Assembly: GCA_943737045.1 (NCBI GenBank)
Contig: CALSFV010000212.1
Coordinates: 977,001-1,041,000 of the forward strand
From: Parapristionchus giblindavisi
Lineage: Eukaryota; Nematoda; Chromadorea; Rhabditida; Diplogasteridae
Direction of reading: 5' to 3'
Length of the DNA stretch: 64,000 nucleotides
Shown: piece after piece, positions 55,713 to 64,000 of the stretch
Numbering within the stretch: the first letter of the stretch is position 1
Layout of the letters: each line of letters opens with the position of its first letter
The notes under the pieces: model-generated
The model's input: only the letters and a program-made list of their open reading frames with translations
What the model was told of the DNA's origin: nothing
The model's database searches: none
Made by a program: the position numbers and the translations under genes

Positions 55713-56486
55713 ATAAAGTGTGAACTTTTAAAAAAAAATTTTTCTCGCATAATGATGTCCAGAACGTTGTATTGAAACTTATGTTATTCGCAAAAGGATC
55801 CGTGAGTCTATTGTTCTAATCTTAAATTCATTGTTGAAAGGGACTAACACCTTTGTCAACGATCTCTTCAATATTCTACGCTCTCTCGTTGTTCGAGAAC
55901 AGAGATATAGTGTGCACTATGAAGAGGCCATTGAGAGAGGTCAAATGTAATGGAAGTTTTGTAGAATAAACTTATAATCACTTGGTTTGTAGAAGCACAG
56001 ATAAACGTTTGTTCAAACTTTGTGGTTAGTGCAATTGACCTAGTCGAACTCATTATAAACGTAGTGGTCAAATCATTAGCACTAAAGCCCGACGGATTAA
56101 AAAAAAAGAAGATTTTTTTCTTGTTTTCGAAGATCACTATTGCCATCGTACTATTGTTGTACTATGTACTATTGCTATTGATTTGTCGTCGTGTACATTC
56201 AACTATAGTTAGTATTTACGACTACAGTTAAGTTTGAATATGTTCAAGTAATGAAACCTATTGTTTTCACCGAAAATGTGAGAGAGTCAAAAGGGAAGAA
56301 GATACTAATTCTTCGAAGAATTCATGAACAATTGATCGGTCCAAGTTCAAATTTCGTCCATATACAATTTTTGCAAAGATCTAGTTAGAGCTTTGAAGAG
56401 TGCATAACAATATTAGCAATACAATATATTTATCAATGAGAAAAGAAAGAAAGAATGAATAATCGATATTTTATCAATTCTATCGA
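55713..56486. other. Downstream of chemoreceptor copy 2, one hydrophobic open stretch
   Basis: 55990-56231 on the plus strand stays open (VELIINVVVKSLALKPDG, then a strong hydrophobic helix ITIAIVLLLYYVLLLLICRR). It matches the decayed stretch near 44318-44440. Could be a membrane-protein exon or relic; no start or partner exon found. Confidence 0.35.
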
Positions 56487-58115
56487 TCATCTTCTTCTTT
56501 TGCTAGGCTTAACAACATGAACTCTCACCTTAAATAAATAAAATCTGATCTTTGATCTTTGAACTATAAAAAGTCTCACTCCGCCGATAATCATTTTCCG
56601 TACGACCGGCTTTTCCTCCTCGCTGGTATCCAGTTTACTGTAGATCAAAGTCGCTATAAGAGAGCCAACAATAAGGTATGACAATAAGATGAGGCAATCA
56701 GTGTTCCTTAAATAAATATAATAAATATAATAAAAAATAAATCCATAAAGATGGAGACTCTCGAGTTTTTTCGTAGTGAGACCGTTCGGATAGAATGATA
56801 GAGATTCATCACACGAACCGAAAGCCCATCCGATTTGCATACTTGCTCTCTCATTTTCTAATTATCCCTTACGCCAATTACCATATAATATAAACAATAT
56901 TCGCCATGTTTATCGTAGCGGGAGTCAGTCATGCAAACTCAAGGGTCTCATTAAAAAAAAATAAATATTGTATTTCTATCATTATTTGCAAAATTTATAG
57001 ACTATCATAATATATTACAATCACCAGTACTTTATCAGATGGAACCCATATGTAGAGCATAATGCAGCGGAAAAACATACATCGAGAATATAAAAAAGTT
57101 CCTGTCTAGAAATAATGGGATTCCCCAATGGCTGATTGAGATAGGGAAGTAATGAGATATTCTACCTTTAAAGGGTCACCCAAGCTTCTTTATTCTCCGT
57201 ATTGGCAATATTCTCTAGTAAACAAAGAAAGTGAGAGAGAGTGGCCAGAGCGGAGAGATTCAAATTAGCTCGGGGTATCGCTTTAAAAGGACACACAAGC
57301 TAATTTTACACTCCGCATTGACAATACTCTCTCGTAAACATGGAAATGAAAGAATTTTTCCAGAGGGGAGAGTTTCAAATTAGTTTGGGGGTTGCCATTT
57401 TACATGTTGGTTAACAAATAAAAGTTAAAACTGGAGTTCCGCGAATATTTTCGTGAACAAACTGTGAAGCCAGAAAGAAAGTTAAATATCCTTTGAAGTC
57501 GTCCAATCTATTTTCTACGAACCTATCTACTTTCACGGGATTTCACTTTCACTACTTTCAAGGGAATTTCATGGGACCAATATTTTTCTACAGTCCGATC
57601 TTTGCTTTTATGAAAGTTTTGGGCCTAATCTATTCTACGGACCGTTCTATTTTCTACGGACCAATCTATTTTCATGGGATGAATCTATTCGGGTCGGACC
57701 AATTAACAGCAACAGATTCGAATATGCAAATCATTAGATATTTGAATATACATTTTTACTGCAGTGCTAAAGCAATTATACGCTTCATTGCTTAATAATG
57801 ACTAAAATCTCACCTGCTCAGTCTCCAATTCACGATCCGAAACAATTGAATGACATTGTAATCAAGCTCACGATAGATAGTCACGAGCAAGCATGGATTT
57901 ATCACTAAATATTTGATTTTTAAATATATTTTCAAAATAAATATGTTCATAATATGATATTTTACGAGAAACCAGCTCACCAGTAAAGAATGCGAGGTCG
58001 AAAAGCGTGAGTTGCTTGAAGCAATCGATAATACACATGTCTTAATGGAGAGAGACAGTGGTTCAGACGTAAAAAATGACTTTAGTTTGAAGATGAACGA
58101 GAATATGCAAATTTC
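56487..58115 (-). CDS. Exons of an unidentified membrane protein gene
   Basis: Exon-like stretches on the minus strand: near 57825-57890 (YRELDYNVIQLFRIVNWRLS, good AG|GTGAGA donor), near 56755-56840 (IGWAFGSCDESLSFYPNGL), near 56570-56710 (RNTDCLILLSYLIVGSLIAT, a hydrophobic helix, then SEEEKPVVRKMIIGGVRLF), and a short end VRVHVVKPSKRRR with a stop at 56503. The phases could not all be fixed and no start codon is certain. No family recognised; at least one membrane span is visible. Confidence 0.35.
57170..57400. repeat. Two adjacent hairpin MITEs (TTAAAGGCACA family)
   Basis: Tandem copies about 57170-57290 and 57289-57400, each with CTCTCTAGTAAAC / CTCTCGTAAAC hairpin loops and ending AGCTCGGGGTATC / AGTTTGGGGGTTG. 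Confidence 0.7.
57490..57700. repeat. Degenerate short tandem words
   Basis: Repeats of CCAATCTATTTTCTACGGA and TTTCATGGGA in irregular order. No gene seen. Confidence 0.5.
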
Positions 58116-58299
58116 CAATGATTAGCATATTTGATTGATAAGTGATATGCAAAAGCATGAGTGACTTCTCTTCGATTCGTTATCACACAAGTTAGTTCAG
58201 CAATTGTAATATCATGGAAACAATAAAGGAAGGGCGAATCCCTTTTCAAAATTCGACGAGAAGATGGAGAATACGATGGAAGGCGAGGCGGATACAATC

Positions 58300-59130
58300 G
58301 GCTTTCGTCGAATTGATTAGAGAGGGTGTCGAGTAGAAGAGGCGATGTGCGTGCGAGACAGTATGCAATCGGAGAGGGTTAACATGACTTGAGAGGGGAG
58401 CAGGTGTTACCGGTAATATACAAATTGCGTACGGTAAAGTTCTTTTTCAAAGATAGAACAACTTAAGAACCTTCACGGAATAGCGTGTTCCATCTTTCTT
58501 TCTATTGTGAACTGACATGCGATGTGGATAATAAAATGGTCGAACTTTTCATGTTTATTCGAACGCATTACCATACTTCCTTAAACATTTCGCCTTAATT
58601 TTTTTAAACATCTTTTAAAACCGTAATCATAATAATAATGTGTAGTTGATGCACAATAATTAATGTGAGAGTACAGAGAACAGTTATTGTTAATTCTAGA
58701 GACCGCCGAACAGATACATACAGTACAGCCCGTTCTCCTTTTGTTCACGAGTGCCACTGCGGAGCGCTGCGACGCTCATTTGCGTTCATCATTTATTTCT
58801 TTGGGTACTGAATATTTTTCGATGCTCAAAGCCTTAATCATGAGTTTCCGTTATGAAAAGTTGTTTTAATGACTAAAGAAACTGAAACAAATTTTATATT
58901 GATGAGAAAAAACAATTAAAATTCAAATCACACTGCTCCGAAAACGATGGGTACTGTACATTTTTTCGTCTTGTGTGTTGTGGAGTAATGATGTATCATT
59001 GAAATCAGCATAACGAGATCTTTAAAATGATATATAATCCTCATGGAAATTTTAAATTTTAAGGTTTTGATAACGAATCTGATGACAAATTGGAAGATTG
59101 TTGGTATCTCCACTCTATTCGCAAAAAAAT
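58300..59130. other. No gene seen
   Basis: AT-rich intergenic DNA. Short open frames on both strands without splice support or recognisable motif. Confidence 0.4.
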
Positions 59131-59134
59131 GTTA

Positions 59135-59315
59135 AAAGTAACAATTAACAGGTCTTGTGTACTGTGGAGTACACTTTTTTCTGTTTGCGGAGAATTGTTT
59201 CGAATATGACCGTAAAGCTTAATTTTGACATGCTGCCAAGGAAAAGACTCGTTGCATATTTCACACCTGATGCAATTCCATCTTAATGTAACTTGTTTAC
59301 TTACAAAAGTAAATG
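59135..59315. repeat. Direct repeat copy A (partner 60117-60295)
   Basis: Shares GGTCTTGTGTACTGTGGAGT, GGAGAATTGTTTCGAATATG and AAAGCTTAATTTTG with 60117-60295 in the same order, with about ten substitutions. Confidence 0.8.
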
Positions 59316-59676
59316 TTCTTAAGTAACTACATATGCTCCCTTGGGAGTGATACATGATACATGCATGCAGTCAGACTGGATCACATTATTCCCCTTGCTC
59401 TGTCCATCCATTATGAGCTTAGGAATCTTATCGAATAAGGTCTTTTAAGGGCTAAGTTAAGACCGATAGGTTCTATGGAGTGGACACTACGAGAGAGTGT
59501 GCAAAAGTGAGAGAGCACGGAGAGAGAGAGAGTCCATTCCGTTCTCTCTACAGGCGAAAGGAAAGAAGAAGAAGAAGAGGAGAGAGAATGGAATGAGGAG
59601 GGGGGGGGGAAACGGGGACTTACTTGTCCTAAAATAATTCAAAATGAAAAATTGTCCAAATTTAACCAAATTTCAG

Positions 59677-59888
59677 ATTCAGGCTGTGGTGATACATTAT
59701 TCGATGCTCAACAAGTTTCATGCGAATTGCACATAAGGAAGTGCCCTTGCCACACTTTCAGCCAGAATGACGCCAGTTGGCGCCCCATCGCTGCAAAACT
59801 ACGGTCACACAATCAAGAGTACCGCCGTACCCGACTATCGAACGCTGGAAAGATCGCCATTATTCTGAACGCCTACAATATCGATTGA
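59677..59888 (+). CDS. Terminal exon of an unidentified plus-strand gene
   Basis: After a TTTCAG acceptor: SGCGDTLFDAQQVSCELHIR, KCPCHTFSQNDASWRPIAAK, then RSHNQEYRRTRLSNAGKIA and a stop. Cysteine-containing first half (C, C, CPC) and basic second half. No family recognised and no upstream exon identified. GC and codon pattern look coding, unlike the surroundings. Confidence 0.45.
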
Positions 59889-59932
59889 TGATAGCGAATA
59901 TTTGCCTAATACAATCACACAACAGGAAATGA

Positions 59933-60115
59933 TCTTTGATCTAATCTTTGTAGTTTCATCTTCGATCATAAATCTGATCTTTCTTCATTTTATCCATAAC
60001 GTTCAAGAAGATCAGAGATCAAGGATCAAATTATATAGATCAAAGATCAAATGAAGGAGGTCAAATAACAATATGCGAAGATTAGAGATTTTCAAAAGAT
60101 CAAAGATCCCTGTTC
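59933..60115. repeat. Cluster of GATCAAAGATC words
   Basis: At least eight overlapping variants of GATCTTTGATC / ATCAAAGATCAA in 180 bp. The same word is scattered through introns elsewhere (291-310, 9918-9945, 10146-10190, 19268-19285, 22598-22635, 56548-56566). Confidence 0.7.
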
Positions 60116-60116
60116 A

Positions 60117-60295
60117 ATGTAACAATTATCAGGTCTTGTGTACTGTGGAGTACACTTTTTTTCTGTTTGTGGAGAATTGTTTCGAATATGACTATAAAGC
60201 TTAATTTTGGCACGTTGCCAAGAAAAAGAATAGTTGTCTATTTCTCACCTGTTTCAGTTCCATCTTAATGTACCTTGTTAACTTACAAAAGTAAA
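60117..60295. repeat. Direct repeat copy B (partner 59135-59315)
   Basis: See copy A; the pair brackets the exon at 59677-59888. Confidence 0.8.
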
Positions 60296-60327
60296 TTACT
60301 GTCATGTAAACTGGTGAATTCAGTCAT

Positions 60328-60930
60328 AATATGATGTTATATTTTGCTAGATAAACGAAGTTTATTGAAGTAAAATATTTATTATAAGTCATTGCGAAAT
60401 CAATCAAAAGGCTTTGGTCGACCTGGTCGGCTGTGAACACACTTCACGTGACACATTCATGTATCACGTGTTCCAATCAATAGCGCGACGTCCGATCCAG
60501 TAGATCGAACTCGCGCGTCTCTCGAGTGAGATAGTCTCTCACTAGCCCCCTTCCCTTCACTGTTGTGTGTGAGGGTGTGTTTGAAACAGAGACAACAAAT
60601 CCAAATCTTTATAGTGAGATATGGATTAATATTTATTCGTAATAACATAACGAAAATATCATAGTCTCTGTTAATGGATCACTTTTTCTTCATTGAAGAA
60701 TCCTGTCGTAGCCTCTCAACGCTTCGTATGCGAATAAGCTTCGATCGTAATCCATCTCCAGCTCTCCTTTCCTTGATGAAGACGACTTCCTGAATCAGAA
60801 AACGTCAAGGTTATAAATCAATCAAGGGTGGGTGAGGTGGGCTTTGATTGATTTCGCAATGACTTATAATAAATATTTTACTTCAATAAACTTCGTTTAT
60901 CTAGCAAAATATAACATTATATTTCATTGC
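60328..60930. repeat. About 90-bp inverted repeat pair around an exon
   Basis: 60328-60415 (ATAAACGAAGTTTATTGAAG...GCGAAATCAATCAAA) is inverted at 60839-60930. Between the arms lies the minus-strand exon 60679-60789. Confidence 0.8.
60679..60789 (-). CDS. Terminal exon of an unidentified minus-strand gene
   Basis: After TTCAG: EVVFIKERRAGDGLRSKLIR, then IRSVERLRQDSSMKKK and a stop, 36 codons. Basic, probably disordered or helical tail. No family recognised; no upstream exon found within the next 600 bp. Confidence 0.45.
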   Translation of the reverse strand, partial: EVVFIKERRAGDGLRSKLIRIRSVERLRQDSSMKKK

Positions 60931-61360
60931 TCAATCAATCAAAAGGCTTTTTCAAAGGCAACCTTTACTTTACTGTATTCTGGTTGATATCTTTGTCTTA
61001 AATTCCCTCTGTTTAGTAGAAATGCTCGAAAGTTATCGGGGGAGTTCGAGGATTTCATAGAGGAATTTCTAGCCTTTTAGCGCTGCTAATTGAAACTGCT
61101 CTTGTTTAGGAGGTACAAATTTGTTTACCCGAAAAGAGCAAGTACTTCTTTTATCTATCGCGCAACCGTTCAAGATGAAACCAATCTATGCGGTTGTATA
61201 GAGGAAAGTAATACGATAAACATCTGTTTTATCCTTCATTTTGTTCTGATTATCTATTCTATAGAACTAATAGGACATAAATCACTTTCTTATATGTGGA
61301 AGTACTTCGCTGAATGTGGCCTTTGCACGATTTATCTATTTTAATCTTCTCTAAATAGAA

Positions 61361-61428
61361 ATGTTTACGAAAGCCATTATTCTGACAATTGCGACCGTTT
61401 TTGGACTGAAAATTTCCGCTACGGTTTG
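61361..61428 (+). CDS. Signal-peptide first exon of a possible secreted protein
   Basis: ATG then MFTKAIILTIATVFGLKISA, a typical short signal peptide, ending TG|GTAAGC (phase 2). Following exons could not be picked out with confidence from 61430-62420. Confidence 0.4.
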
Positions 61429-61564
61429 GTAAGCATAGACTTAAATGTTGTCAGATTCAGCATAAACTGTTTCAACGTGAGTTAAACAGAATCACCCCAA
61501 GATTCTATGGATTTTAATACCATGATATCTCCAATGTTCTAATGGTATACAATAAGGAGTATTT

Positions 61565-62200
61565 TGCCTTTGGTGGTGATATAAAAAGGATTCCTTTCAT
61601 GAATCTTTCTGTCAAACTCCTATCCAAGTTTTTTAATCTCTTTGTTGTTATCATAACAAGACATATTAGCCGCCATCTTTCAATGGTGTTGAATGATTTT
61701 TCTATTAATTCGACTCGGCTTTAATTCGAGTTTAATTCCTGGATAGTTAGGATTTGCGCAGCACTCTTATCATGATCTCGTTGCTGAATCAATGTCTTAT
61801 TCTAGTTGTGAGTGATCAACTATTCAATAGAACTTGGGTCTTCGATTCAGAGAACTCAATACAAAATCAGAACATGAGAAATCGTGTTTTGGTTCTGTTG
61901 GTGAAAAATATCAGAGTATTTCGAGATCAATATTAAAGAATCATTTCATGAATCTCTGACAAACTCCTATCCAAGGGTTTTCAACTTTTTTGTTATATTT
62001 ATAACAAAATATTATAGCCGCTAAACAGGTGTTGAATGATCTTTATATTCATTCGTCTCGTCTAAATAGCCCAAGATTAATACTTGAGATACGGTACTTG
62101 GATAGTTATGTTTAGCGCAGTATATATTTCATGATCTCGCTCAATCAATATTGTGTTCTAACTGAGGGTTCTCAACTATTTAGTAGAACTTGCATATCGG
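61565..62200. repeat. Two diverged direct copies of an about 360-bp unit
   Basis: 61580-61935 and 61940-62195 share, in order, TTTCATGAATCT, AAACTCCTATCCAAG, TGTTGAATGAT, CTGGATAGTTA, GCGCAG and TCAACTATT..GTAGAACTTG-type blocks with many substitutions. Confidence 0.6.
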
Positions 62201-62419
62201 ATTAAGAAAAACCCCCGAATCCGGTGAGATTTGTCATACGAAGTGTTGGTACTTGGCACGAGTACCTGATGACAATCACCAGAGGGGTTCGAGATCATTT
62301 TCCCGTTCAACTCGATAGACTTAAGCGGTTTACCCAGAATTGATAAGGAATCATAATCACGAAGGCGTGATATTTCCATTCTGGAAAAAAAACTATGATG
62401 GTAGATGTTCCATCTCAAA

Positions 62420-64000
62420 TAGTTTTCGTATTACGCTATCGAATAAAAGAGGAATAACATCTGCCTATTGGACCCTCTGTTTTGAGAAAATGTGTCCTCC
62501 TCTAGACTAGCGGCGTCAGGACGAAATGAGAAATATGGATATGGACTGCATTTCGTGGGCAAACTGATTTAGAGATCATTTACCGAATATTTCAAAAAAA
62601 AATAGAAAATATTTCGGTCAATATATGATCTTTCTTCATGCATGCCTTCAATCTTCCGGGGTCTGAGATAACAGTTGTGGAAAAGATTGAGCTAATGACC
62701 CAACAACATATTCCACTGAGTAGATAGTAATTGTCTACTCTTTGTAAGCCTCTTATGAGGAATGTATTAACATACGTGTAATTCGAACACTTCAATGTGC
62801 TATCGCTAGCCTTAGGTTAAATATACCCCCCCCCCCTTTTCCTCTCTTGGACATTACCAACTAGGCCCTATTCGCGTAGGAGAAAATTTGTGGTAATCGT
62901 ATAGGACGGGGTGTTTTAGTATAGCGATATTTCTGCGTGGACAATTTGGGCAAATATCTGTCCGGATCCTTTAAGCTTTCCTGGTTCAGCAATATTGCAA
63001 AACAATAGCTGATCAACCTAGCTATAGGACCAAACTTTCTCTGTAGATGTCTCGCGTACAATACAGAGAAGCGTTAATTATAGAAATATGCTTAACGCGA
63101 CCCAAAAGAGAGTCCCACTCAATATAGCAACTGATAGTAACTTTTTCGCTAAAAACCAATCGATTCAAGCCGAATACGATTAGTTTAGTCTAGCGGGAAA
63201 AAAAGAATTTCCAACCAATTGAATCAATATCGATTCAAGGAAATTAACAAAAAAAAAAAGAGGTGTGTAACAGTTTCAACTATGATTATACATAATTGAC
63301 TATTAGAACCACATCCTCGAAGATTTCATGCGAATTTTTACATTCTTGCATTTAGTATCTGCACAGTACTTCACGAGTGGACAAAAGGCCCATAGAATCG
63401 TGTGAAAGCGAAAATGAAAGAGTACATAAATGTCGGAGAGCGCAGTTCGATATAGACTTTGACATTTCTCCATTTCAATGTACGTTCTCTATTGTTAGGC
63501 AGATGCAGTAAGCTACCGATTTGAACATACATAAAATATTGTTCAGTCAATCAGAAAGCGAATTAGTATACCTATGTATGATACTAGGCGACTCATGATA
63601 TCAGTATAAACATGAGGAGTGCATCAACCAACGGGATAAATACGTCGTACCCTCTACATCCAAAGAGAGGAAGAGGTATTATGGATGGATCGATAAAAAA
63701 CTCTTAGTTTCTATCATATCGATTTTTCTCATAAAAAACTCCTTAATCACTAACATCATATTAAACGTTTCAATTTGAAACATTCACAGTCAGTGAACAG
63801 TTATTGAACACGTTATGGATCTGCCTCTTTGTAAAGACTGAACTATACGAAATCCAAAATACAGTGTTTTGAAATTTCAAAGCCCTTATTCGTGGTCTAA
63901 AGAGCATCTATAACCCTTCACTACGCATGAACAAGGCGTTGTGGGATGGGAGATAGCAAGTTACTTATTGTGCAACTAATTCTTTTGAAATGAACATCCA
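62420..64000. other. No gene seen
   Basis: AT-rich with a C11-type homopolymer near 62827 and no splice-supported exon or recognisable repeat. Confidence 0.4.

Overview
The window is eukaryotic and most likely from a free-living rhabditid-type nematode. The genes are small-exon, short-intron genes with GT..AG borders and nematode-style TTTCAG acceptors. They include nematode-style chemoreceptors and a C-type lectin-like secretory domain. Intergenic DNA is AT-rich and dense in fold-back DNA transposons and CTACCGTA/ACTGTAG-type intron words. There is no operon, RBS or CRISPR context. Exon models were built by eye from reading frame, phase and splice consensus. No search was run.

Layout. (1) 143-8372, minus: an NSUN2-like tRNA m5C methyltransferase gene, C-terminus beyond the left edge. 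One of its introns holds a 5'-truncated non-LTR retrotransposon (about 600-4161), which is itself split by a 1000-bp fold-back element with tRNA-like arms. (2) 8650-9420, minus: weak exon-like stretches. (3) 9542-11211, minus: a complete nine-exon RCC1-repeat protein resembling RCCD1. (4) 11716-17199: a 5.5-kb element with about 1.95-kb inverted arms, each carrying two tiny divergent spliced genes, followed by a TA-flanked fold-back (17213-17644). (5) 18292-21794, minus: transmembrane, juxtamembrane and kinase exons of a receptor tyrosine kinase. (6) 21795-35005: a 13-kb repeat thicket with nested fold-backs, the last exons of an unidentified gene, a PP2A catalytic-subunit fragment and a 6-kb tandem array of palindrome-bounded units. 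(7) 35006-37195, minus: signal peptide plus C-type lectin-like domain. Its last exon ends in a phase that matches the kinase gene's first visible exon, so the two may be one CTLD receptor kinase gene. (8) 39060-56230: a segmental duplication carrying two intact 302-codon seven-helix chemoreceptor genes (41607-44142 and 50009-55712), each copy having collected different transposons. (9) 56487-64000: isolated exons on both strands, direct and inverted repeats, and little else that can be named.

The dominant theme is nested fold-back transposons with several target-site types: TA, 8 bp (hAT-like) and about 9 bp (Mutator-like). Because several insertion sites occur in both empty and occupied form inside the window, their order of arrival can be read directly. 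The most biologically interesting gene-level possibility is the lectin-domain receptor tyrosine kinase.
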